A stretch of DNA of 64,000 nt from Talpa occidentalis (Eukaryota; Chordata; Mammalia; Eulipotyphla; Talpidae), in NCBI RefSeq assembly GCF_014898055.3, contig NW_023604295.1:71388301-71452300 (forward strand), read 5' to 3'. Below the pieces are notes generated by a model. That model had not been told where the DNA came from, searched no databases, and worked only from the letters and a program-made list of their open reading frames with translations. Every line of letters starts with the position of its first letter. The first letter of the stretch is position 1. The position numbers and the translations under genes were made by a program. Below are positions 35,845 to 48,539 of this stretch, in pieces.

Positions 35845-36265
35845 ATTATGTACTCTCTCCTCCAAATGTCCAAATCCTAACCTTTGAAATCTTTTACTAT
35901 ATTACCTTACATGAAAAGAGCATTTTGCCTTTTCAGATATGATGAAATACCTTAAGATGGGAAGATTATCCAAGTTTATCCAGGTGGACCCAATATAAAC
36001 ATAAGGATCCTTATTAGAGAAACAGGAATTCCAGAGCAGGAGAGAGACTCAAGATGCTACACTGACTGCTCCAGTGTAGCATTGATGCTACAATGGAAAA
36101 AGATTTTTCCCTAGAACCTCCAGGAAGAAGACAGCTATGAATATGTTGATTTTATCCCACTAAGATCCATTTCAGACTTTGGATCTTCAGAATTGTCAGA
36201 AAATACATTTGTATTGTTAAAAGTCATCAAAGTTTTGACAATTTTTTATATCAGTAATAAGACAA
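35845..36265 (+). mobile_element. Ancient MaLR-type LTR (MLT1-like)
   Basis: The order of motifs is that of an old mammalian MaLR-class LTR: 'ccaaatgtccaaatcctaacc', 'gatatgatgaaataccttaagatgggaagattatcc', 'gtggacccaatataa', 'aggatccttatta', 'ccctagaacctccaggaagaa', 'cccactaagatccatttcagactt', 'cagaattgtcagaaaatacatttgtattg'. It is strongly diverged with no internal retroviral sequence. The subfamily is uncertain. Confidence 0.65.
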
Positions 36266-39200
36266 GTGGTATAGGATTATTTACAGAACCACTTTCCTAT
36301 ATTCTTGGCTGTGATGAAGCCATCATAAGTTTATAAGCATTAATATTGGTGTCAACATTCACATTGAGGACAATGTAGATAACAAGATATATGAAGCATT
36401 TTGGAGTCTTCCTGAACGTTCATATAACCAACCAGTCATGAGGTTTTTGAGGGTCCAACCCCATACGTGTCTAAACATACTCCAGTCTGTCAGTCTGTCC
36501 AGACCTGTCCACCACAGAGAAGAAACTGAACCAAAACCATCCTATCTAAGACCATGCAGGACTGAAATTCAACCAACTACTGACTGACAAACTCCACCAG
36601 AGAGCTGGGCTACCCAACTGGAATACTTCTTGGATCTCTTTTCCCCTGGACTTTGTTCTAAGTTTTTAACAAACATTTTTCTTTGCTATAATTTCATGAT
36701 GCTTCAGTTTCTTGCTCTACAGAGAGAATCTGAGTTATCTGGTTCGGTTCTCTAAGCAGCGTTTGACTCTCTACTCCACTCAATGCCATGAAAGCCATCA
36801 TGTTTTATTATAACTCCATTCCCAGAACACATTACAAATTGGAATTAACAGTGTGTCAATTATTTTACAAAAGCTTCCGCTTCCTCTATCTACTTAGATA
36901 CAATTAATGAGCCAAAAAAGACCAATCATATCAGTTTTAACTACTTGGCCTTCAAATTGGAGCAACTTTCTGCTTTCTTGTTTTGGAAAGGTCATCATAA
37001 TTCTATTTTAAAATCCTAAAGATCACAAAACATTTAAAATGCTTCCTTGAAAATTTTGAAAGCTCCTAAAACCCAGTCAGGTCAATAAAGAATTATCATT
37101 TAACATTTGTTAAGTACCCACAGTCTGGGAAATATACCAGACAAAGCAAAGAGACAGGCATACTAAAGAAATTAAGAGCACTTCTTTTAAGGAAAATAAC
37201 CCTCACCTGTAGTTCCTCAGAGAAGATAATCCTGATTGATCAGAAGTAATGACCTTGAAATTTGATTACAACCACAAGCTATGATGAAAAAAATGTGCTA
37301 ATCTTTATTCTTGGTTAAAATGTCGCAGTCTATGATGATACTATAGGAGTCAACGATCTGAACTGTTTTCTTATCATTTTGAGAGAAAGGTCAGTGTATT
37401 ATGATATGTACTTTGGTAACAGCCTCACAAATTTCGTGAAAATAGTTTTCTCATCCTCTGAACTCGTGTCTAATCTCTGAAAACTTTAGAACAAATCACT
37501 GTGCTACACCTTATAGGAGATACCATAATTAATAAAGTCCTTCTTCCATGTCACCAGCTAGTGGAGAAGCGAAAAATGCATTTGTGTGTGTATCTGCTTC
37601 TAGTCCTTCACAGTATTTAGCAGAACATTGCCTTAATAAAAAGGATACTTAATACATGATTAGGTATTTAATTGCATACAAGGCATAATGTGGTAAACAT
37701 GAAAGTTAGAGGTTAAAAACAAAGTATGATTATTAAAAGGTTCCCAGTATTTGAAAAATCACTAGGTTGTATAATTACCACTTGTTAAATTATACAACCA
37801 AGTTTTGAGTTATATAACTTGAGTAATGTCAAAATCCCTTTAAAGTTGAAATAAAAACAAAGAAACTTTTTACAATTTAATGAATGTTTGGCTTGACTTT
37901 AAAGGAATCTCTACATAGATATGATGACAGGAATCAACAAATCTACCCCTTCCAGAGGAGAATCTGAATCCCAAGTATTATTTTGAGATTGATGTCATTC
38001 CCCATCCAACAGTGAAAGCAACCATTTAAAGATACTGTGATTACTTACGCTAATGCCAGACCCCCAGTGCACCACTACACAACATTGCAGACCCACTGGC
38101 ACTGCACACCTTTGTTAATAGAAGAAATATTTTTTCCTCAACCATGGTTCAAATTACTCTATTTTAGGGGAAAAAAACATTTGTGTTACTAAAATGAACT
38201 TTCATAGCTGTCCATGTATCAGTGAGAGAACCTCTGCAAGGAGGGAAAGGAACATTAAATTGAAAGATTTCACTTTAACCCTCTTTCTTGGGGCTGAAGC
38301 ATAGGACACTAGGAAAGTCACAAACACACACACCCATCCTACCAAAGAGAGGACTCCACTGAGACTAGGATGCAAGAAGTATATAAACAGTAAGAATTCA
38401 ACCTGTTAGGGAAATAGCATTTTCAAGAAGGAGATGAGCTTGCTTTTCACATATAGAAACTTAAAATGGTAAATAGAGAACATAAGTGACAAATCTGAAG
38501 TCAGGAATGGTCAGTAACCATGGCAGTGCCCCTCCTAATTAAGATACAGCTTTAAAGATATATTTGAACACAGATAGCAGATTCAGAAGGAAATCCCATT
38601 TGGCTAGAACTTTAATTTTTCCTCTCCTATGTTTTAATTTCCTTGTGAAACTTCCCAGACCAAATATATCTGCAGTTTAGCGTATTCATTTTCTGGAGGC
38701 TTGACAAGAAATACGAAACATTTCAGAGTCATTTAAGTCTGGGTAACTAAAACAGAGTTGGGAGGATGTTGAGATTGGACCTTAGACTTATACAAATATT
38801 TTCAGTCATGTTCAGACACATCAATCTTCCAGGAAGAAGCTGAAACAAAGATGGCCTGCCATAGCACAACCAAAATTGAAGCTCAAATAATCTTTGCTCA
38901 ACTAACTTTTCACCTTATTTGTATGCTATTGGGACAATTAGAACTCAACTGACTTTGAGCCTAATTTGCAGAGTTGGCCACCATCCAGGCAACTCAGAAT
39001 ACTATTCAAAGTCTTCTTGAATCTTGTCTTACAGACTCTAATCCTTATAAAATCCAAATAATTGTTCATATTTTGTTTTAACCAGATCTCAATCATTTTA
39101 GGATGACAGAATAAATGAAGGATACAAAAAATTGAGATCTACTCCAATTATTCACTTCAAGACCCAATTGAAGAGAAGCTGTCAACTCACTAAGGAGAGT

Positions 39201-41361
39201 ATTGCTTGAAATTACAAGTAATGATCAACAGCATCAGAGAATATCAATGGAGAGAACCATAACCTCAGAAGAATATTTTTCAGAGGACATTGAAGCATTA
39301 AGCTCTAACTATCTAAGAGGAGGGAAAATACCCACTGAGAGGTAAAGGGAATATACATGAAACCTCTAATATAAATAAAATTTAATATTTACAATAGGCT
39401 TACTGTGTGGCCTTTTCATAGTAAAATTAGGCCTAGAATTTGAGATTTATTAATTTAGAGGATGACCAAACTAGGAAGCAAAATACTGAACCCTAGATTT
39501 TGACTGTCAAAATGAGTTCTTAAAATCAAAATAGTTTACAGTTTTGAGAACCCAAGGCTTTAACTGCAAAAACCAGTATTTTTATTAAAAAAACTTCTTT
39601 GAGTCCCAAATTGTTCAAGTTAAAATTTATGCAAAAATGGAAAAAAACAGATATTAATATGATTTTTCCCCACTCAAAAGGATATGAAGTATATAAAGTT
39701 CAAACAGATTGGAGAAATGATGAAATGAAGAAAACAGTACTGTTTACATTTAATTGATCCTGAGACATCCAACCCATAAACAAAGCCAATAAGTGGGGAA
39801 CTTTATGGTGTACTTTTTGGTAATCTTAATTTTTATTATATTTTTAAAGTATCATTTTAACTTCAGTTTACAATTTCTTGTTTCTTTGGTAATAGCAACT
39901 TTTTATTATGTTTTGCTTTCATGTTTAGTCACTTTTCTGGATAGCCTAGCCTACTCAAAAGTCACACAAATATTAAAATGAGGCATCTCAATAACTATGG
40001 GGAAAATAGCAATTGTGTTATAAAATAATGTCTGTACTAACATAGGAGCAGTTTTCCTAATGCTCATTTTTAAACACAATATTGAGGCCATGATGTAAAT
40101 ATTTTAACTTAAAATGGTTTATAAAGTTACTAAGTTTCTCCATTTCTTTCCTGCTTTTCTTTCTTTCAAAAGCAAAACATGTTACTCTCTTAGCATGTTA
40201 CAGACATTGAAAGAAGCAGAACTGACCATTCTTTCTTCTAATTCACTACACTTCTTAGGAGGTATTCAATTATAATTAACAGAAAACACAGCTGAGGCTG
40301 TGTTTATTAAAAAATAAAATAGATCTATTGTTTTTCCTACTTAGAAGTTCCAAAAATATGTGGGCTTAATTTCACAACAAAATTACTTTATCAAGAACCC
40401 AGTTTCTTTCTCTATCATGGATTCATCTCCCTTTTCATCCTGAGACTGACTTGTCAAACACAAGGTAACCGCTATCAACTCCCAGTACTACCATCTATGT
40501 CATCTAAGCCTATAATTATAAAGTTAGTTTTGGAAATTCTCTCAGAAGGCAATTTATATCCCAGGAATCTCTCAGCACATCTCATATTTTATTAGCCCAA
40601 ACTGAATCATATGCCCACTCTTGAATCTATGTCTAATGGATGGGTTTATACAGCCGACTTAGGTTTCAGTCACCTGATCTAACTATACATCCAGAGAGAA
40701 AGTTGATTTCCTCCAAACCACTTAGGTTTCTCGGAAGTTATATGGGAAATTACTCAGATATATAGAATGGATTTGAAGAAAGAACCACAATGTCCATTAT
40801 AGGTATTCTCTTTTGGAACACATCTTACACATGCTTGAATTTCAAAAGTCTTGTCTTCCAACCCCACTCCTAGCAATTTCACTCAGAGTGAGAGTGAAAA
40901 CACAAAATCATGTAAACAAAGGCACTGAGCATGTACATAATATTTAATATTCAAAAGACTTTCAATATTTTAATTAGGTAAAATATGACTAACAGTGAAA
41001 CATAAATGAGAATTAACTATTATTTATTAAGGATTTCAAGATCCAGATCAAACCTGGACATAAAGAGTTTGGGATTTTTACTTACAGACTTTGTTTCAGC
41101 AAGGTTTGGCTCCTCCTCTGAGTAAAGTGAAAAAAAAAAAAATGTGTGTGAGAATTTATAGAAAATATGAAGTTAAAATAAAAGTCATCCAGGAGAATAT
41201 TAAATTATCTACAATGTGGCATAAGGGAAATTAATATTTTTTCAGAACATTATACTTATAAAAATGACTCTGCCTTTATTAAAGTGACCAGAAATGTCAG
41301 GATATAATCCAGCTAAATGTAGCTTATGTAATATCTAGACAATGGTGTTAGCATTCAAAAC
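36266..41361. other. Long AT-rich stretch, no gene
   Basis: No gene or young repeat. Perfect inverted repeats occur at 37766-37798 and a palindrome at 37808-37819. The 40290-40700 segment looks like an old interspersed repeat that I cannot name, on the basis of its mid-GC and CT-rich blocks. Confidence 0.45.
37766..37798. repeat. Inverted repeat, 11-bp perfect stem
   Basis: GTTGTATAATT (37766-37776) and AATTATACAAC (37788-37798) are perfect complements around an 11-base loop. The palindrome AGTTATATAACT follows at 37808-37819. Confidence 0.85.
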
Positions 41362-41663
41362 AGAAAATATGGGCCTCCCTGGTGGCACAAGGGGTTAAGC
41401 TCCACACTATGAAGCAGACCACAGCCTCTATAGCACGAATTCAATCCCTGGCCAGCCAGAGAGCAACTCACATGGTGAGGCAGACTTCTATCTCACTCGC
41501 TGCTCCCCTTAGAAGCGTATTTCAGTCAGTCTACCTGTTCTGTTCCCCACTCTGTCTCTGGTGGATCCTCTCACTCCCCCGCATCACTGGCCTGTGCCCC
41601 AGATTTTGTATGCATAAATAAATAAATCGTAAAATAAGTAAATAAATAAAAATAGAAAATATG
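41362..41663 (+). mobile_element. tRNA-derived SINE, type A, with perfect 10-bp TSD
   Basis: The SINE occupies 41372-41653 in the sense orientation. AGAAAATATG is duplicated exactly at 41362-41371 and 41654-41663. Box B is mutated ('gaattcaatccc'). Confidence 0.95.
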
Positions 41664-43056
41664 TGAATAGGTTATTTATAAATTCTGGAGTAAAAGTTAA
41701 TGGACTACACTAATGGGCTAGACTTGGTAGATGAAGGAAAGAAAAAAAATCAAAGTTAACTCTTAAGATTTCTGCTTGACTAACTGAAGTTTCATTAACT
41801 TAGTCTGAGTAGAGAAGAAATTGATCAAGAATTGTGTCTTGAACAAAATGTTTAAGATTATTAAAAGTGGAAATATTGAGAAGACCATGGACTATATAAG
41901 CCTGGAGGTATCAGGGCAAGAAAGATATATTTGAAAATCACTTATGTAGAGAACTTATGTTAAGCCCAACACTGAATCACCCAATTAGAAAATATACAAG
42001 GAAAGAAGACAGCCCAGAATTGAAACTTGAATCACTGTACAATTTAAAAATTTGTAAAAAGCAAGAGTTCTCAAAGAATTTTGAAATAGACCACAATTTA
42101 AACAAAAATATAAATAAATAAAAAAACACTAATTTAAAGCTTTGACCACAAATAAAGGAATTTGTTGAGAAAGGAAGACCAATATTATTGATTGTGCTGA
42201 GGCCAAAAAAGCAGAGAAATGACAACTGTATCTCACCATTGGTAATCATAACAGGAGCAATGGTGTAAAAAAGAGGGGAGAAACTTGGCAAATTGAGAAG
42301 AAAATGAAAGATAAGTTTGAAAACATACATAGACAATTATTTTGAGAAATCTTCAAATGAAAGGAACAGAAAAATTATTAGCAGCCAGCACAAAAGGTGG
42401 AGTCAAAACAGACTGAGCTTTTTAAAAGATATAATACCTTGTATTGTATTCATGATCCAGTAAAAATGAGGAAATCAACAATAGAGAAGATAGAAGATGA
42501 ATTTGCAGAATAAGTTATGAGTCAATAGCCCTAAACTGTTAGGGTCCTTGTTCTGAAAACCCACAATTTTTCCTACATTATTAAATTGAAAATAATTAGG
42601 TCACACTAATTGTATATTAAATAATTAATTTTTTCCTGAAGTTTTTTTTCCCAATTAAATTTCTATTGTTAAGTAAAAGTTGAGTTTTTTTTTTCCCTTA
42701 CTTTACAACTGATATAGAGAGCTAACAAGGGACATTAAATATCTAATATTCTAAACTAAAGCAAAGACAATTTGTTTCCAAACACCTCAATTGTAGTCAA
42801 ACTCACTCTTCTACCCACACCATCACCACTATCATCCCCCCCTTCTTCTCAAAGAAACAAGTGCTAGAGATGAAATGGGAGGAGAATCTCCTTAGTCATG
42901 AAACTTTACCCAGGGATAAAGTGGAGTAAGGAAATAAAGTACTATCTTACCATTAGTAGAGTAAGGTCTGGTTTCTGCTCCTAGTCCTTTCTGTTCTCAG
43001 AAATGACCTGGTTTAGACAACAAAATATATGGTCACCTTACCCAATAGCCAAGTGA
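41664..43056. other. AT-rich unique sequence, no gene
   Basis: No gene recognised. A 119-codon frame at 41977-42336 (minus) is rich in F, L and S because the DNA is AT-rich, with no domain. Confidence 0.5.
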
Positions 43057-43369
43057 GGGTTAAATTTTTTTTTTTAAATTTATTTTATTTATACAAGAAC
43101 CAGAGTACAGGCCAGATGCGTGGGAGGGTAAGAGGATTCACCAGAGAAAGCAGGGAACAGAACAGACAGACTGATGAAATACACTGGTGAGGGGAGCAGC
43201 AGGCAAGACAGGAGAGGTCTGCTGAGCCATGTGAAACCCTCACCTGCCAGCAGGGATCAAACTACCACTGATGGAACCCCCACTGATCGAACTGCCACTG
43301 CAGAGGCTGCGGAGAGCTTCACAGTGATGCGCTCATCCACCTGTGCTACCAGGGAGGCCCGGGTTAAAT
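43057..43369 (-). mobile_element. tRNA-derived SINE, type A, with expanded head
   Basis: A minus-strand SINE at 43066-43360, flanked by GGGTTAAAT at 43057-43065 and 43361-43369. Next to box B the head has an extra ~30 bp made of repeated 'ccactgatcgaac/ggaaccc' units (43261-43300), absent from the other copies. Confidence 0.93.
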
Positions 43370-43522
43370 CTTTCTAGAAGGAGAGCTAGGCAGCACATTT
43401 CCAGATTGAAAGCTGATTTATGGGATGAGCTCCTTAACCTTACTTTCAGGCTTACATGAGCAAGTAGAAAAGAAAATTGCCTAGAAAAGATAAAATGAAG
43501 AAACAGGAAAAGCCTGCATTAC
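43370..43522. other. Short unique spacer
   Basis: Unique sequence between two minus-strand SINEs. Nothing recognisable. Confidence 0.5.
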
Positions 43523-43814
43523 CATGATTTGTTTTGTTTTGTTTTGTTTTGTTTTAAGATTTATTTATACAAACGCTGGGTACAGTCAGAAGCGTGGAAG
43601 GGTAAGAGAATTCACCAGAGCCAGAGCAGGGAGCAGAACAGGCAGACTGATGAAGTACACTGCTGAGGGGAGCAGTGGGCTTGGCAGGAGAGGTCTGTGT
43701 GCCATGTGGGATCCTCGCCAGCAGCCAGGGATCAAACCAGCACTGCAGAGGCGCGGGCAGCTTCGCAGTCCAGCGCTCAACCACTGCACCACCAGGGAGG
43801 CCCAACATGGTTTG
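43523..43814 (-). mobile_element. tRNA-derived SINE, type B, with (TTTTG)n tail
   Basis: A minus-strand type B SINE at 43532-43805. Its A-tail has become (CAAAA)n, seen here as a GTTTT run at 43531-43555. CATGATTTG (43523-43531) and CATGGTTTG (43806-43814) are a one-mismatch TSD. Box B reads 'gggatcaaacc' on this strand. Confidence 0.93.
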
Positions 43815-44268
43815 ATGTGGTGAATATGCAGCAAGATTTCAGAGTCAAGTAGGCACTAAAAAAGGTACCCATTCTCACTGGTATAAGATGATATCTCATT
43901 GTAGTTTTGATTTGCATTTCCCTGATTACAAGTGATGTTGAACATTTTTTCATATGCCCGCTGGCCACTTGCATTTCCTCTTTGGAGAAGTTTCTTTTTA
44001 GCTTGTCTGCCCATTTTTTGACTGGGTTGTTTACTGTGTTTTTGTTGAGTCTCTTCAGCTCTTTGTACATTTTTTTGATCAGTCCTTTCTTATTAGTGTT
44101 GTGTGCAAAATTTTTCTCCCAATCGGTGGGGTGTCTCTTCATTTTGGTTATTGTCTCTTTTGCTGTACAGAAGTTCTTTAATTTGATGTAGTCCCAGCTG
44201 TTTATCTTTGCCTTCACTATCACTTCTTTGGGTGATGTGTCTAAAGATGTTACTGAGGTGTATATCAT
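43777..44268 (-). pseudogene. LINE-1 ORF2 fragment in the inverted half
   Basis: A 163-codon minus-strand frame carries recognisable ORF2p sequence between the RT and C-terminal regions (for example [18 protein letters not shown] and [20 protein letters not shown]). The frame then runs on into the adjoining SINE, so its last residues are not L1. It is a fragment with no endonuclease or RT domain and cannot be functional. Confidence 0.85.
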
Positions 44269-45242
44269 GTAGTGTTTTGCCGATATTTCCTTGTATATAT
44301 TTTGATTTCAGGTCTTATGTCTAGTTCTTTAATCCATTTTGAGTTGGTTTTTGTGCATGGTGTGAGGTAGTAGTCAAGCTTCATTTTTTTGCATATAGCG
44401 ACCCAGTTTTCCCAGAACCATTTATTGAATAAATTTTCTGTGCTCATTGCATATTTTTTGCACCTTTGTCAAAGATCAGTTGACCGTAAATTTGTGGGTT
44501 TATTTCTGGATTTTCTATTTGGTTCCATTGGTCCGTGTGTCTGTTCTTGTTCCAATACACATATTAAAAAAATAGCAACAACAAATGGTGGCAAGGCTGT
44601 GGAGAAAAAGGAACTCTCCTGCACTGCTGGTGGGAGTGCAAACTGGTCCAACCACTGTGGAGAGCTGTGTGGAGATTCCTCAGTCTGCTAAAGATGGAGC
44701 TTCCATATGATCCAGCAATTCCACTCCTAGGAATTTACCCAAAGGACACAGAAACATTAATTCAAAAGGGCACCTGCGCCCCTATGTTTATAGCAGCACT
44801 ATTTACAATAGGTAAGCTTTGGAAACAACCCGAATGCCCAAAAATAGATGACTGGATCAAGAAGATGTGGTTCATATACACTCAGCAATCAAAAAAGATA
44901 AACTCATGCAATTTTCAGCAACATGGATGGAGCTGGAAGGGATCATACACAGTGAAATAAGCCAGAAAGAAAAAGAAAATACCAGATGGTCTCTCTCATA
45001 GCAGGAATTTAGAAAACCTAAATAAGGGACCAGGAAAAAGACTAATTATAATAAAGTAAAACTCAAACTCAACAAGCAACTACAAACCAGAGACACACTG
45101 CCAGGGGGGGAGGGGTGAAGAAGGGAATAGGATCAAAACAAGGGTGGTGGGAATTGTATGGGGACTATAACCAAGATGAAAATGCATACATTGTGCAAAA
45201 ATGAAAAATAATGTAAAATATATAAAAATGAAAAAAGTACCC
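43858..45242 (+). mobile_element. Twin-primed LINE-1: 5' segment inverted, 3' segment sense
   Basis: A single insertion with two halves. 43871-44558 is L1 ORF2 sequence on the minus strand. 44559-45230 is the remaining ORF2 C-terminus and 3' UTR on the plus strand. In L1 coordinates the halves abut exactly: the inverted half ends at 'ccagtgagaatgg' and the sense half resumes at 'cacatattaaa'. The flanks AAAAAAGGTACCC (43858-43870) and AAAAAAGTACCC (45231-45242) are a TSD with a one-base difference. ORF2 is interrupted by the inversion, and the sense half also lacks a piece around 44879 within the 'tggaatattactcagc' block. Confidence 0.9.
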
Positions 45243-47858
45243 AAAATTTCACCATCTTCCAGTCCCCCAAGAGTTAGGGCTGGCCACAGACAGGAGAGGC
45301 TGTTAGAAAAACAGGACTAGAACTTCTGGAGATGAAAGGAAGACAGGAAATGCAGTTGGAAAAAAATAGGGCCAGTGAATTTCCTGCTTCTGGAATGTGA
45401 GATGGGAAGGTACAACATGTGACTTCAGAGATTCAGAGTTGTATCTGGAAGAAGAGCATTTGAGACCTGCCAGACAGAGATCATCCATAGCTGGCCATTG
45501 TTTTGTGCAGAAGCATGCACTACAGCAAAAATGTACCACTAAAGTTAAAAGGTTATTGCCTATTTCTGCAAGGTTTCCTCCTGCTACTACCAATGGAGTA
45601 ATCAGATCCAAAAAGAAGAGTGAAGGATTGAAATTGTGAACATGCAATGCTTCTTGGTTAGCTTTGGGAGGAAAGATGATGAAATTGAAGGTTTAAATTG
45701 GAAAAGAATAAATTGCAATTTTTAATAACTGAAAGTGAAAAGAAAGCTATGGAATCTCACAAGATGCCATTACAGGTCGGAAAAGATAACCAATCAAGCA
45801 TGGTTGAAGGCAAAGATTGCAGAAAAATAAAACTTTCTTGGGTTTGATGTATACCAATTTGATGTATACCACCAAATTGCTCAATACACATTACATTAAA
45901 AATCCTTTCTGTCTTTCCACTCTCCCACCCCTTTAACCACTTAATATTATTTATGCTGCATTTGGGATTTGTGTGTGTGTGTGTGTGTGTGTAATTTGTT
46001 TCATAAAATTATATTTTTAGTAGGGTTTATTTGACTGGTAAGATTTTAAAGACTGATTGGTGACAAATTTTGAAATTTAAAAAACCTAACTTTCCCTTCT
46101 AGAATATAAAATCTTCAATTACCAAAAGCAATATTATCTAACCCAGAAGGTAGAAACATAAAAGGCCAATACATTAGGAACCTGCATTTCTATCTTGCCC
46201 TGGAGTGCACTAAATAAATGCAGAGATTTCAACTGTTATCCATTTTAATTCTCAGATACAGAATGGCAAGTCAAGTAGGTAACTAGCTTCTATAGATCTC
46301 TCCAAGAAAAACTGAAATGATCAACTTCAGGCAGCTAATCTAGCACTGGATCAAAACCCCTCAGGGAAATATTTATGTTTTACCAGTTTACTCAGAGAAA
46401 CAGCTCTAGGGATCTGCAGATATCCTCTGTGATTTTGACTGAAGGAAACACTGATGCCAGAGCTGAAGCTTGTGATTTAATCATAGAAGCAATTCAGCCT
46501 TTAGCAATCCTATCTCCTAAGAAATCAATAGCTACACTTTCAGTTCTATTAAAGGATTTTTTTAACTTCTCCACCTGACCAAGATATTAATTTATATATG
46601 TTCTATTATCTGCCTTTCTATTTGATACTTTGAAATGTTGAAAGACTAATTCAATGATTCAGTTTGAAATACTTTCCCCAAAAGATTTCTTCTGTCATCA
46701 TCATCATTATTTTAATTATTTATTGATTCGCATACCATTCTTCAAACACTGGAGTGCTTTAAAGAATTATCTACAACATCCAAAGATAACATTTCACATC
46801 AGCCTCCCAAACATAGTATTCTAGTCAGTTAAAGGTAGCACAAAATAGCCCTCAGAAATAGAAATTCTGAATTCTCTGTTCAGAAAGAAATTTCCATAAA
46901 ATTTAAAAGACAAATAAAATGAAAAATAAAAATCCAATTGAAACAGAAAAACTGAGGCAATTTAAGGAAGAGCATGACCTCTCAAAATGCTAAGGGTTTA
47001 CAAAATCTGGGGCCATCTACCTTGAAGTTCTCAAAATGTCCACATGATCGAGCACTTCACAATATATACATATACAAAGGCTGTGGCCTTCTATTAAGAA
47101 AAACATGGCTTTCCACTCTAATTTTTTTTAATTGGTTGTTACTTACATTAAGACATTTCATTCTACATTACAGTAGTGGTTAAATTAGTTTAGCATTCGG
47201 ATATAGGTGGTTTTCATTAAATTATAGGATACACTGAACAACAGGGTGTGCTGAAACAGTCATTAAATAGGGAGCCAGGCATTATGGATTCTCTTCTGAG
47301 TATTCACTATTGATGTGTTCTTGCTAAGGTCTTGCTCTACATTTCATTCCAAAATTTAAAGACATAAGGTACTAGAAATAATGATTTTCTAAACACCAAA
47401 ATTTCAACTTTAAAATGTTAAGATCATTAATCCTATATATTGCTATTAAAATTGAGCATTCTCTTTGCCATGGATGCTCTTCAAACAGTTCAATAAACAC
47501 TCGATTCGTCTTTTGTTGATGATATTTATAATTGTATCCCCCAGAGGATATGTTTTATTATATTACAATCAACTTTTAAACTGATTTATTACAAGAACTA
47601 GAATCACCAATGTTGATATCAATTTTGCCTCTGGATTTTGGGGATAGAGACCAACCTTGCTTTACAGGTCTTAGGACAGAATGAAGAAATTTCTATTTTT
47701 AACAGAAAGAACATTTATTGAAACTATTTAATGCACATGTTTTATAGGTTTCCTAGTCATCTATTACCATCTTTTACCAAAAAGAACACCAAAAAGTATT
47801 CTGCGTCTATGTATGTCTATCCTGGTAATAGAGAGTATATCCATCTTCAAATATTTAT
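45243..47858. other. AT-rich unique sequence, no gene
   Basis: No gene or nameable repeat. Contains a 15-bp tandem duplication at 45843-45871 and a (GT)11 run at 45971-45992. Frames at 45303-45647 overlap on both strands without domains. Confidence 0.5.
45971..45992. repeat. (GT)n microsatellite
   Basis: Eleven GT units. Confidence 0.9.
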
Positions 47859-48147
47859 TAAATTGCCACTACTGGGCTCCCTGGTGGTGCAAGGAGTTAA
47901 GATGCAACCTATGAAGCAATCCACAGCCTCTACAGCACAAGCTCGATCCCCGGCCAGGGAGCTACCCACATGGCTCAGCAGACCTCTCCTGTCTCGCCCG
48001 ATGCGCCCTTCAGCAGTGCATTTCAGTCAGTCTACCTGTTTTGTTCCCCACTCTGTCTCTGGTGAATCCCCTCACTCCCCAGACCTCTGACCTGTACCCC
48101 AGTTCTTATATGCATAAATAAATCTTAAAAAAATAAATTGCCACTAC
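47859..48147 (+). mobile_element. tRNA-derived SINE, type A, with perfect 14-bp TSD
   Basis: The SINE at 47873-48133 starts 'tgggctccctggtggtgcaagg', having lost part of the usual GGCCTCCC start. Box B is 'gctcgatcccc'. TAAATTGCCACTAC is duplicated exactly at 47859-47872 and 48134-48147. Confidence 0.95.
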
Positions 48148-48539
48148 CATCAACTGCTATAATTATTGGTAAAAGAGTACTGAAAATATATACCCAAATA
48201 TACTTTTTCTAAACAAGAATACATATATGTGTGTGTATGTATATATGTGTGTGTATATACATATATATAAAGAGAGAAAGAAGGTAAGGAAGCTGTGTAT
48301 GCTCATATGTGAGTGCTATTCAAACAATTTCTTCTCTTCTCCTTGGTCAATTTAACTCTCACTATATTTAATAAAAAGAATTCATACATTTAAAATCCAT
48401 TTAAATATGCCAAAATATTCATCTTATGTGAGGTATATATTTTCACAATAAAAACATGACACATTAGATACTCAAAAGACAAAATATAATTCAAAAGTGT
48501 AAGAACAACTATGCAAGTGCAGTCTTATCTCTTGGTACA
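48148..48539. other. Unique sequence with TA/TG simple repeat
   Basis: A mixed (ATGT)n/(TA)n tract lies at about 48223-48270. Otherwise nothing recognisable. Confidence 0.6.

Noticed and set aside
41977..42336. 119-codon minus-strand ORF rich in F, L and S
   Set aside because: The hydrophobic look follows from T-rich codons in AT-rich DNA. There is no signal, motif or homology I can identify.
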